IMG/VR virus record: IMGVR_UViG_3300037320_000125
Span: 1 to 31,001 of that record
Direction: 5' to 3' (one strand)
From: a virus
DNA length: 31,001 nt
The position numbers and the translations under genes were made by a program. Of the stretch, positions 21,294 through 28,866 are shown one piece after another. Every line of letters begins with the position of its first letter. Position 1 is the stretch's first letter. Below the pieces are notes generated by a model that saw only the letters and a list, made by a program, of their open reading frames with translations, was not told the DNA's origin and made no database searches.

Positions 21294-22772
21294 TTAGGCG
21301 TAGTGAAGGGCGGCGGCGGCAGCGGGGCGCTGCTCCAAATCCTTGACGCGGGCGGCGATTTCGGAACGTTCAACGCTGACCGGAACGCCGTCATCGGTAT
21401 GCGTAACAATTCGGTCAACAACCAGGTCCATGCGTATGCCGAACAGTTCTTTTGCGCGGTCATCGTCAGCGTTGAATTGTAAGAAAGCGGCGCACCACAC
21501 CAGCGCGTCCCGCACGTCCTCCTTTTCGCGGATGACCATGACGCGGCTACCGAACCAGTCGGCTACGTAGGCGCGTACAATCGTTGCCAGGTACTCAGTG
21601 CTGACGTCGCCAGTTACGCGAACATCAAGCGCGGAAACAATCAGGTTTTTAAGGGCGCGTTCATCATTCGCCCGCCATTGCAAAACGTAGGATTGGCCGG
21701 TTGACGGGAAAAGGGTTGTGGCCACGTTGGGGCGGCGGGGTATTACGGGTTCGGCTGGCTGCTCCGGCTCTTCGTCAACCGGATCGTCAACCGGATCGTC
21801 CGGCGTGTCCGGCTCGTCTGGTTCGCCCGGCTGCAAATCAAGGTATTCGGTAAGTACCGGCGTGCCCATTCCTGTTTCCCGGTCAATACCAGGGCTGAGT
21901 ATATCGGTAATGTTCGCGGCCAAGAACGCGGTAAGTTGCGCTTGGGTTACAATTTCAGGGTAGGCGCTGAGCAACAACGCCGCAACCCCGGCCATTTGTG
22001 GGCACGCCATTGATGTCCCGGATAACCGAGCGTAGCCGCCGCTCCTGTGTGTAGAATATATCTGACCGCCCGGCGCGGCAATATCTACTTCGTTGCCAAC
22101 GCTGGAAAATCCAGAGCGGGACGTACCTGGCCGGTCAGTGCTGGCCACGGCGATAACGGGACCGTAGCGGCCTGGTGCCCCTACCGTGCTTTTTGATCCG
22201 TCACCGGCCCCGCTGTTTCCGGCGGCGGCAAAGATGAAACAGCCCTTTTCTATCGCGTAATCAATAGCAGACTTTAGAACCGGCGGCGTGGCCATACCAG
22301 CCGGGCCGCCAAGCGACATACTAATAATGCGCTTCTTGTTTTTGATCGGGCCGGATTCGGGAATATCCGCAGCGTATCGGACCTGATCAGCAACCCAATT
22401 AAACGAACCGCCGCCCGTGTCGTTCAGCGCCTTCAACGCAACCAGCTTTGCGCCTGGTGCAATGCCGATCACGCCGATATTGTTATCAGCCGCCGCGCTG
22501 ATTCCTGCGCAGTGCGTACCGTGCCCGTGCGCGTCCGGCGGCGGGCTGTTCGTAATGTTGCGGTCGTACTCTGGTAAGCAATTAGGGCGCAGGTCGGGGT
22601 GGTCGGTGAATTGCCCGGCGGTGTCAATGATGAATATCACGGCACCTTCGCCACGCGAAGCGCGGTAAAAGTCTTCGGCCTTCAAATAGGCGTTGCCCCA
22701 ATCTACTACCTGCCCACCCTCAAGGGCTACAAGTTCGATGCTGTACGGGTCAAGTTGAATATCTTTTTTCAT
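21294..22772 (-). CDS. Subtilisin-like serine protease with C-terminal extension
   Basis: The 492-residue protein is an S8 protease. Catalytic residues are D50 (VIFIIDTAG), H84 (AHGHGTHCAGI), oxyanion N186 (AAAGNSGAG) and S254 (SGTSMACPQMAG), all with standard flanks, so activity is expected. There is no signal peptide or long propeptide, so it acts in the cytoplasm or in the virion. A Pro/Glu/Asp linker (about 307-345, DDPV repeats) leads to a C-terminal domain of about 150 residues unknown to me. It lies between endolysin and portal in the late operon. Roles in virion maturation or in attacking host proteins at entry are possible; the operon already has an S49 head protease. Confidence 0.9.
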   Translation of the reverse strand: MKKDIQLDPYSIELVALEGGQVVDWGNAYLKAEDFYRASRGEGAVIFIIDTAGQFTDHPDLRPNCLPEYDRNITNSPPPDAHGHGTHCAGISAAADNNIGVIGIAPGAKLVALKALNDTGGGSFNWVADQVRYAADIPESGPIKNKKRIISMSLGGPAGMATPPVLKSAIDYAIEKGCFIFAAAGNSGAGDGSKSTVGAPGRYGPVIAVASTDRPGTSRSGFSSVGNEVDIAAPGGQIYSTHRSGGYARLSGTSMACPQMAGVAALLLSAYPEIVTQAQLTAFLAANITDILSPGIDRETGMGTPVLTEYLDLQPGEPDEPDTPDDPVDDPVDEEPEQPAEPVIPRRPNVATTLFPSTGQSYVLQWRANDERALKNLIVSALDVRVTGDVSTEYLATIVRAYVADWFGSRVMVIREKEDVRDALVWCAAFLQFNADDDRAKELFGIRMDLVVDRIVTHTDDGVPVSVERSEIAARVKDLEQRPAAAAALHYA

Positions 22773-22774
22773 TA

Positions 22775-22873
22775 TTAGGATAGGTAATCCGCGAGCGCGG
22801 CAATGATTATAAGAATGATGGCAGGAACGGCGCAGCCTTTAGGTATTGGCTCCGGGTCGGATAACGCACTCAC
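22775..22873 (-). CDS. 32-residue membrane peptide coupled to the endolysin gene
   Basis: A GTG start (22873) overlaps the endolysin stop as GTGA, and TAA (22775-22777) lies two bases before the protease ATG. The peptide has a short polar N-terminus with DPEPIPKGC followed by a single membrane helix, VPAIILIIIAALADYL. Perfect fit between two genes, coupling to the endolysin and its hydrophobic character support a real gene. It could be a mini-holin, antiholin or lysis regulator. It is below the size of most gene callers, and no family is known to me. Confidence 0.6.
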   Translation of the reverse strand: MSALSDPEPIPKGCAVPAIILIIIAALADYLS

Positions 22874-23490
22874 AAGGCAAGGAGTAAGGCGATTATACTA
22901 AGGATTAAAGCGATTGTACCCATTGCCCAGGTGTCTTTGTTCGTCTCCGGTTCGGTTGGTTCCGGTTCGGTTGGTTCCGGTTCGTCCGGTTCAGCATCGG
23001 GCGGCAAAGTGTAGTACTCATTAACCCGCCGCATTATCTCAACGCGGGGCATAAACTTACCAGGGCAAAGCGTCGCTACATAATCGTTATGCCAAACGAT
23101 ATTTAGCCGCCGCCCTAGTTCAAAGTTTTCCTTTATAATTTCATTTATAAGTGAATCAACCTGGTCTGTTGTCGGTGCGTGCAGCTCCATATTTCCGCGC
23201 AGGCAAATGGGCAATGCTGTCCAATTCATACTACCGCCCCGGCAGTGCCAGCCCTGTTCTGTTCTCTTGCGGCAAACGTAAACCGTGCCATCATAATCAA
23301 TAGACTTGTAGTAAGCCACGCCCCACCAGTCGTTGCCCTCAACGTGCCATGCCGCATCGGTGAAAATGTCGTTTTCTGCGCCGCTGTTGTGGACCATTAC
23401 GTTGACCAAATTGGCCTGATTCAAGAACGGCGGGAACTTGGTTGGGTGGCGCTTTAGTTCGGTTGATATGTTGCGGGTTCGGTAGTTCAT
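22870..23490 (-). CDS. Endolysin: N-acetylmuramoyl-L-alanine amidase with C-terminal membrane anchor
   Basis: The 206-residue enzyme is of the Amidase_2/T7 lysozyme type and cleaves the amide bond between muramic acid and the peptide stem. Zinc ligands are visible: H34 in VMVHNSG, H134 in VWHNDYVA and C142 in LCPGKF; the eight-residue spacing of the last two equals that in T7 lysozyme. After the catalytic domain, a linker of Pro-Glu-Pro-Thr-Glu repeats (about 165-183) leads to a C-terminal hydrophobic helix, MGTIALILSIIALLLAL. No N-terminal signal is present, so the anchor would hold it at the inner membrane until release, an unusual layout. Confidence 0.88.
   Translation of the reverse strand: MNYRTRNISTELKRHPTKFPPFLNQANLVNVMVHNSGAENDIFTDAAWHVEGNDWWGVAYYKSIDYDGTVYVCRKRTEQGWHCRGGSMNWTALPICLRGNMELHAPTTDQVDSLINEIIKENFELGRRLNIVWHNDYVATLCPGKFMPRVEIMRRVNEYYTLPPDAEPDEPEPTEPEPTEPETNKDTWAMGTIALILSIIALLLAL
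22946..22990 (-). repeat. 15-bp tandem repeat in the endolysin linker
   Basis: The unit TCCGGTTCGGTTGGT occurs twice perfectly (22946-22960, 22961-22975) and then in part. It encodes the PEPTE linker repeats. Confidence 0.85.
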
Positions 23491-23495
23491 TAATA

Positions 23496-24161
23496 TTATT
23501 GATTACTAGTGTACAGTTTGCGAATTATGTACTTCCCGTCGATGGTTGTAAAAACGTCGCGTCCTTCTTGCATCCTATAAAAAGACAAAATACCTGTCTC
23601 AAGGTAGGCGAAGTCTCTTATTCCTATTTCGTCCTTGCTGTAAGCGAAACACTTTGTCCCCTTATCCTCAGTAACAGCCGCAAAACGACCATTAGGTCTA
23701 CGTATGATTATAAATTCAGTACGAGTAGTGTCGCCAGTTTCGCGGAACTCCCAATCACCTACGTAGATACCATCTAGCCCTATATCAATTCGGTCCGTGT
23801 CAATGCCGGTAAACGATTGAAATAAATTAGGGTAAACTTCCCCTACCGCCTTCGATGTGATGAAAAATTCACGGGCCAGTTTTGCAACCTGTTTCCGGCC
23901 ACTTACTCTAATGCGGCCTGATCGCAAACCTCGCAAGTCTGCACGTAAGATATACCTAGCAACTCCGGTGCTGTCTAGGTATTCCGATGTAATCGTAGAC
24001 GATGTTTTTTCTCCGTTTGGCCCCTCAAACATCACAAAGGTTTTCACCTTGTAGGTGCTGTCATTTACCGTGATCACTTCTGCGCTCAGGGAATCAGGGT
24101 AGTTCTGCGCGGTGGCCGTTAGGCTGATGGCGAAGAGTAGAATTAAGATTAAGTACTTCAT
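23496..24161 (-). CDS. Secreted protein of the late operon, unknown
   Basis: From ATG 24161 the 221-residue product begins MKYLILILLFAISLTATAQ, a clear Sec signal with cleavage before QN. The mature part is beta-rich and resembles lipocalin-like or immunoglobulin-like repeats only in composition (FVMFEGPNGEKTSSTITSEY, IGLDGIYVGDWEFRETGD, FAAVTEDKGTKCFAYSKDEI). No family is recognised. It lies between the endolysin and the fibre-like gene, with which it shares the signal-peptide feature, so both may reach the host envelope. Confidence 0.78.
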   Translation of the reverse strand: MKYLILILLFAISLTATAQNYPDSLSAEVITVNDSTYKVKTFVMFEGPNGEKTSSTITSEYLDSTGVARYILRADLRGLRSGRIRVSGRKQVAKLAREFFITSKAVGEVYPNLFQSFTGIDTDRIDIGLDGIYVGDWEFRETGDTTRTEFIIIRRPNGRFAAVTEDKGTKCFAYSKDEIGIRDFAYLETGILSFYRMQEGRDVFTTIDGKYIIRKLYTSNQ

Positions 24162-24169
24162 AGTTTTGT

Positions 24170-26332
24170 TTATTTTAGGATTCGGATTGTCCACGGCAGG
24201 TTGGTGCGAACTGTTGCGTGCGTTATGGCGCTACTTGTCACGTTTGCAGCGCCTATAATTACTTGCGACTGCCCGGAGCGTATTGTATAGATTATGCCAG
24301 CTGTTACGCCCTCGACTGGGCTTAGAACTGCCGGGTTGCCAATTCTTGCCCCGGCCAAAGGAACCGTAACCTCAACAATAGAGTGCGCGGGAATAGTACC
24401 GAACGACGGCGCTGCAGTCCCGGTTAAATCATTGGTAGGCTGAGGGTAAGCCTCGTTGTAATTTTGATTCCAGCCGGAAAAGTCAGCCCCAACGGTTGCC
24501 CTAGTCCACGACTTCCCCAACTTTACAAACCTGTTTTGTACCGTCCCTATTTCGCTGTACGTCTGCATCTTCGAGCTTGATCCATCTGCAACTGGAAGGG
24601 TTGTAACCCAGCCGTCTACCGCGCCGGTCGGAGCATTCGTGCAGCCGTCACAAATCACGGTTCCGAACACCAGCGCGTCGAGGTCGCCGGTATAATCATT
24701 CGCTGCCGCTGAGGATAGATTACCCCAGGGCAATTCGTTCCCTATTGTGCCGTCAACCTCGCTTTCAAGGTAGCCGTTGTTATCTGCGAAATCGTCGACT
24801 TGGGATTCTGTTAGTTTTTCGTAGTAGCTCCCTTCTTCGCCATCAAGTTTGAAGGCGTTTACGTCTGTTAATCCTGAACCATCGCCAGTAAAAGAATAGG
24901 CTGTAATATCTGCGGTGGTCGTCGCTCCTTCGTCTGTTACTTGTTGAAGGCTCGGTACGTCTGTTAGAAATTGAGATATGTCTAAACTCTCTGAATTATA
25001 ATCTAGCGCCCAGTCCGAATATTCGCCTTGAAATGATCTCCTTTTATAATGATGCTCAAACCCACGGTTAAAAGGCCACAGTATTTGGATGTCACCCAAG
25101 GTATTATCTATGTTCTCAACCACAAATATTGTGTTCGTAGGTAGACCGGCGGGAACGTTGGTGTAGTTAGCTGCGTTGTAAACGCTTCCCGCTATCCCTT
25201 GCGTGCTGTTGAATATAGTATTAAAATTCGTTCCGCTCACCGCGTCGCTCCGATTGCCTACAATGTTGGCCAACTGAATCCACTGCGATTGTGCAGGGCT
25301 ACTGCCTCGTCTTTGCGCTTGATACCACACCCCCGGTGAACCTGACGTTTTTAATTCTGCGGCAAAAACCCCTCTAAAGTTGGTGTACGTAGCCAGTGTA
25401 AATGGCAAATATTCCGCTGAAAGGGCAGACTGAGGGCTCCCGTTTGTCTGATGGTTGAGAGTCGATCTATGCGCCCCGACATCCACGAGCGTAAAGTCAT
25501 TTATCGGACCGCCTTTAATTCCCGATGAGTTTATGTAGTGGTCAGTAGACAATGTTGGGACTAACACACTCGAAGACCTTGATAGCGAGAATTGGCCGCT
25601 CGTCAAATCGTAGCTAAGTGCTTGGTTGTCTGTGTTTGCGTCGTTAGCATCAGCGTAGTTCTGCGCTGCTGTTTGCGCGTTCGAGACGTCTGCATCAGTA
25701 GGCAAGGCGGCGATGGCGGCAACGTTCTCGCTTATGCCTGTACTGTTCGTGGCAATATCCGCAACTACATCAGTATCATCATAGATGTCGTTTGCGTCGT
25801 TAGCATCAGCGTAGTTCTGCGCTGCTGTTTGCGCGTTCGAGACGTCTGCATCAGTAGGCAAGGCGGCGATGGCGGCAACGTTCTCGCTTATGCCTGTACT
25901 GTTCGTAACAATGTCAGCTACCACATCAGTATCATCATATATTTCGTTTGTCGGGTCGCTATCCGCATCGTTCACCAAATCAGTGAAACCAACTTCAATA
26001 ACGGAAAGGGGGGCGCTCCTAGTTAGGCTTAGTGTTTTAGATGTTGAGCCGGTGATAAGACCAGACGTTACAACCCCATCATTCTGGCCCTCAAGCGCAT
26101 TTATAGCACCTGCGTTCGCGTCAATATCTACGCGATGAACAGCCAAGCTATCGTTTGCCTCAGCTATAAAATAAGACTTCAACGTGTCAAGCCGAAAAGC
26201 AGCCGGAAACCAGCGCGTTTTGGTTTCCAGCCGGTCCGCGTTTTGCGGGTTCTTTATAGTTGGCAAATTCCCGGTTTGCGCGAATACGCAAGCGGGGAAT
26301 AGTGCAAGGAATAGTATTAAAAATGTCTTCAT
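24170..26332 (-). CDS. Fibre-like repetitive protein with signal peptide
   Basis: The 720-residue protein starts with a Sec signal, MKTFLILFLALFPACVFAQ. Residues about 130-235 hold two nearly identical 52-residue repeats (IYDDTDVVADI...NSTGISENVA...YADANDAN), predicted elongated and helical. Two later segments look like pyocin-knob-type domains (ending GVWYQAQRRGSSPAQSQWIQ and YKRRSFQGEYSDWALDYNSE), found in tail fibres. The C-terminal part is beta-rich. Position after the capsid genes fits a receptor-binding fibre, but a signal peptide is odd for a virion part that assembles in the cytoplasm. It may instead be exported to the host surface. Confidence 0.75.
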   Translation of the reverse strand: MKTFLILFLALFPACVFAQTGNLPTIKNPQNADRLETKTRWFPAAFRLDTLKSYFIAEANDSLAVHRVDIDANAGAINALEGQNDGVVTSGLITGSTSKTLSLTRSAPLSVIEVGFTDLVNDADSDPTNEIYDDTDVVADIVTNSTGISENVAAIAALPTDADVSNAQTAAQNYADANDANDIYDDTDVVADIATNSTGISENVAAIAALPTDADVSNAQTAAQNYADANDANTDNQALSYDLTSGQFSLSRSSSVLVPTLSTDHYINSSGIKGGPINDFTLVDVGAHRSTLNHQTNGSPQSALSAEYLPFTLATYTNFRGVFAAELKTSGSPGVWYQAQRRGSSPAQSQWIQLANIVGNRSDAVSGTNFNTIFNSTQGIAGSVYNAANYTNVPAGLPTNTIFVVENIDNTLGDIQILWPFNRGFEHHYKRRSFQGEYSDWALDYNSESLDISQFLTDVPSLQQVTDEGATTTADITAYSFTGDGSGLTDVNAFKLDGEEGSYYEKLTESQVDDFADNNGYLESEVDGTIGNELPWGNLSSAAANDYTGDLDALVFGTVICDGCTNAPTGAVDGWVTTLPVADGSSSKMQTYSEIGTVQNRFVKLGKSWTRATVGADFSGWNQNYNEAYPQPTNDLTGTAAPSFGTIPAHSIVEVTVPLAGARIGNPAVLSPVEGVTAGIIYTIRSGQSQVIIGAANVTSSAITHATVRTNLPWTIRILK
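25634..25945 (-). repeat. Two 156-bp tandem repeats in the fibre-like gene
   Basis: Copies 25634-25789 and 25790-25945 are identical over about the first 110 bases and differ at scattered positions afterwards, for example GTGGCAATATCCGC against GTAACAATGTCAGC. The 156-bp period keeps frame and encodes 52 residues. Confidence 0.9.
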
Positions 26333-26400
26333 CTACTTTGGATATTCAGGCCAAGACGGAACCTAAAACAGTAGCCGCCTTGAGGTTTTTTTGTGCAATT

Positions 26401-26432
26401 AAGGCGTGCCGGTAACAGTACCGGCACGCCTT
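26401..26432. terminator. Perfect 14-bp hairpin between capsid cluster and fibre gene
   Basis: AAGGCGTGCCGGTA (26401-26414) and TACCGGCACGCCTT (26419-26432) pair perfectly around a 4-base loop. No T run follows on the minus strand (AATTGCAC), so it may reduce transcription into the fibre gene, stabilise the capsid transcript end or be a processing site rather than a plain intrinsic terminator. Confidence 0.6.
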
Positions 26433-26445
26433 ATGTATTACGGGT

Positions 26446-27099
26446 CTATGACTTTGCCGTCTTGACTTTAGGCTTTGCGTCGAACGTGGCGGCCGAAGTT
26501 GACAGGGGGTTACCAATCAACGCGGGCGTAGCGGCTGCAATCATGTCAGCAATTGGCACGTTCGCGTGAAGCGGTGCAAATTCGAACTGGCCTGAAAAGT
26601 CGATTTCGTCCCGGCTTTCGTCACCATCGAATACGCCGGAACTGTCGAGGTGGCGGCTAATCTGGACCTTATCCAGCGGGCGGTCAAACGCTACGCCGTC
26701 GTAGTCGATGCCCACGACGCGCTGGGTTCCATCAGCCATGTAAAAGTGAAGGGTCAGGTCACAACAGGCGGCCATGCGCTTAAGCGAGTTGGTGCGGGTC
26801 CGGTCCTTGCCTTCAACAATCATTTGAAAAACAACGTCGTAAGCGCCGTTTTCGCGGGTGTACGTAGAATCAAACTGCCCGCTTTTGCGCTCAAAGTTCA
26901 GTTCAACGTGCTTACCGCCGGTCAGGTACGTGTACCCTAAAACCTGTTCATCGTCCGCGCTGAATTTTTCGGCATCTGCCAACATAGCCGCCCAGTCAAT
27001 CAGGGAGCTTTGGGCAGCGAATACCCGGCGAACCCCTTTCTTTTTGGTACAGGTGGTGGGAATACCAATCCCGTCTAATTCACACACGATAAGTGCCAT
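26446..27099 (-). CDS. Probable virion structural protein next to the major capsid gene
   Basis: The 217-residue protein is beta-rich with evenly spread charged residues (YLTGGKHVELNFERKSGQFD, DLTLHFYMADGTQRVVGIDY, RDEIDFSGQFEFAPLHANV) and a basic Lys-rich end (KPKVKTAKS). It sits directly after the major capsid gene and before a strong hairpin. Position and composition suit a head decoration or tail-tube-like protein. I recognise no family, so the virion role is inference from context. Confidence 0.7.
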   Translation of the reverse strand: MALIVCELDGIGIPTTCTKKKGVRRVFAAQSSLIDWAAMLADAEKFSADDEQVLGYTYLTGGKHVELNFERKSGQFDSTYTRENGAYDVVFQMIVEGKDRTRTNSLKRMAACCDLTLHFYMADGTQRVVGIDYDGVAFDRPLDKVQISRHLDSSGVFDGDESRDEIDFSGQFEFAPLHANVPIADMIAAATPALIGNPLSTSAATFDAKPKVKTAKS

Positions 27100-27155
27100 G
27101 ATGTTTTTGTTTTATGGTTAGGGGACCAAGCCGTTAAGCCTGGCCCCGGTTTGGT

Positions 27156-28385
27156 TTACGATGGTTCGTTGAAGCGGTAGGAACCGGAAATGTAGTCGGT
27201 GTCATTGATGCCGACCGCGCCCAACATATGACTTAGGTAGGTCGTCTTGCCTAGGTCTTCGTTGCGCGTGCTGCGCTGAATACGTACAGCAACGTTTGCG
27301 CCGCCACGCTCAGGAATGGCACCAAAGGAGCCGCCCAACTGGATGACCCCGGTTAAGGTCAGGTACTCAAAGTGCGGCGTTCCGCTTAGGTACTCGCTGA
27401 ACACCTCAACCTCTTGAACAGGAATCAACGGGATGCCGTCAATCATGTAGATCGTCAGCGGCGTGGTGCCGCCGCGCCCGTTGGCAACCAGCAATTCGCT
27501 GGTCGTGATCCGGGGCCGGTTCGTTGCGGTTGCAACGCCCTGGTCTAGGTAAGCATCGTACGCGCCGCCGATCATGGACGGGCTTACCATCCAGACCGGA
27601 ATATTGCGACCGCCGAAGCCGCCGCGCCCTCCGTTACGAACCGCGCTGCGCAGCTTCTTAGGGCTGGCCGCTACGCGGGCGTCGAACCGGGCAATGATGT
27701 CACCGGTAAACTCTTCGCCGTCCTGACTGATGTCGCCGTTAACGATAAGGCCGTCGTCCAGGTGGGCGTATTTGGCGCTGTCCTGAACCTTGAGCGCCCG
27801 GAGCGCCGTAATCCAACCTTGCCCGACCGCAGCCGAACGGGTGAACGCATCGCGGATGCTGGTTGGCAGGTTGTCGGTAAACGACATTACACCGGTGAAC
27901 AGGCCGCCCGCCGTAAGCGTAGCGCGTGCGCCCAAGGTGGTGCTGTCGAGAATCAAGCGGGTGAGCCTGTCGGTCAGGGCAACGCCGCCTTCGCTCATCC
28001 CTACACTATCACTGCTTCCGTACTCAATAAACCGTTCGAACGTACTGTCAAAAAGTTCGTCGTAGCACTGTTCCACGTTGACCTTCATCCGGTACGGGGA
28101 AATGCTTTTTTGCGCCATGCGGAACTCGCCCTGCGGTGTCCATGCGCAACTGTTGTGCGGCTGGATCACGAGGGAAGGGCCGGTGGGGTAGTGCATCACG
28201 TATTCGCCGGTGCTGTTGAAACGCATATAATTATACATTCCGTAGGCCGACTGATACGCGCCCAGGTGGGAGTTGTATTGAGCGTCGGCAAGGGCGTTGA
28301 CTGAGCCTACCTGGAACTCCATTGTTGCGGCGCTGCCTACATCGGTGAAGTCCGGCTCAATTAAAAACTGTTCGTTGGGAATCAT
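27156..28385 (-). CDS. Major capsid protein (probable)
   Basis: The 409-residue protein follows the S49 protease-scaffold gene and has the size and composition of an HK97-type major capsid protein. Features include an N-terminal region, a long Gly-containing middle (RGGFGGRNIPVWMVSPSMIG), and the P-domain-like segment with ALRALKVQDSAKYAHLDDGL. A beta-rich end follows (IPLIPVQEVEVFSEYLSGT, FEYLTLTGVIQLGGSFGAIP, VAVRIQRSTR). Gene order protease, scaffold, capsid supports this. Sequence alone does not prove the family, and the mature cleavage site cannot be placed. Confidence 0.7.
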   Translation of the reverse strand: MIPNEQFLIEPDFTDVGSAATMEFQVGSVNALADAQYNSHLGAYQSAYGMYNYMRFNSTGEYVMHYPTGPSLVIQPHNSCAWTPQGEFRMAQKSISPYRMKVNVEQCYDELFDSTFERFIEYGSSDSVGMSEGGVALTDRLTRLILDSTTLGARATLTAGGLFTGVMSFTDNLPTSIRDAFTRSAAVGQGWITALRALKVQDSAKYAHLDDGLIVNGDISQDGEEFTGDIIARFDARVAASPKKLRSAVRNGGRGGFGGRNIPVWMVSPSMIGGAYDAYLDQGVATATNRPRITTSELLVANGRGGTTPLTIYMIDGIPLIPVQEVEVFSEYLSGTPHFEYLTLTGVIQLGGSFGAIPERGGANVAVRIQRSTRNEDLGKTTYLSHMLGAVGINDTDYISGSYRFNEPS

Positions 28386-28434
28386 TTTAGATTATTGATT
28401 GATGTCATAAAGGCCGGGCCTTATAGACGATTAT

Positions 28435-28866
28435 TTAGTACTTGCTGCCAAACTTTTTGTCGTGATTGACGGCGGTCGCGAACTGTTCGCGGTCGGTAGC
28501 GTGTCCGTTTGATTTCGGCGTTGGCTTGCCGATTTTGGCGGCGGCCAGTTGCGTTTCAAGGTCCGCGATTTGCGTTTCAAGGTCCGCGATTTGCGCGGCG
28601 CGTTCGGTGGCGGCGTCGTCGAATGCGGCAATTGTCACGGCCTGGCTTTCGATCGTTTCGGCCAGGGCTTCCACCCGCTCGCTCAGCGCGGTAAAGGCTT
28701 CGTCCGTTTCCGGGATTGCCGCGCCTTCCGGTTCGGCCGGTGCCGTTTCGGAGGCCGGTTGCAGCGTTTCCGTTACTTGTTCGTCGGTGGCATCCTCAGC
28801 CATCGCGGACCCGAAAATGCTGTTCAGCAAGCGGATAAAGCCGCCGCGTTCATTGGTATTACTCAT
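28435..28866 (-). CDS. Possible nested scaffolding protein from an internal start
   Basis: Within the protease frame, ATG 28866 begins a 143-residue product, MSNTNERGGFIRLLNSIF onward, made of an amphipathic start, an acidic Pro/Glu/Thr-rich region and a coiled coil. It lacks the protease domain and matches the boundary between domains. Lambda C/Nu3 and several other phages make a scaffold this way. The AT-rich sequence just before the ATG is compatible with Bacteroidota initiation. Expression is inference. Confidence 0.35.
   Translation of the reverse strand: MSNTNERGGFIRLLNSIFGSAMAEDATDEQVTETLQPASETAPAEPEGAAIPETDEAFTALSERVEALAETIESQAVTIAAFDDAATERAAQIADLETQIADLETQLAAAKIGKPTPKSNGHATDREQFATAVNHDKKFGSKY

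Noticed and set aside
27117-27150. Hairpin between the capsid gene and the next structural gene as an intrinsic terminator
   Set aside because: The stem needs a bulge and a wobble pair and has no T run on the minus strand, so it was not listed as a feature.
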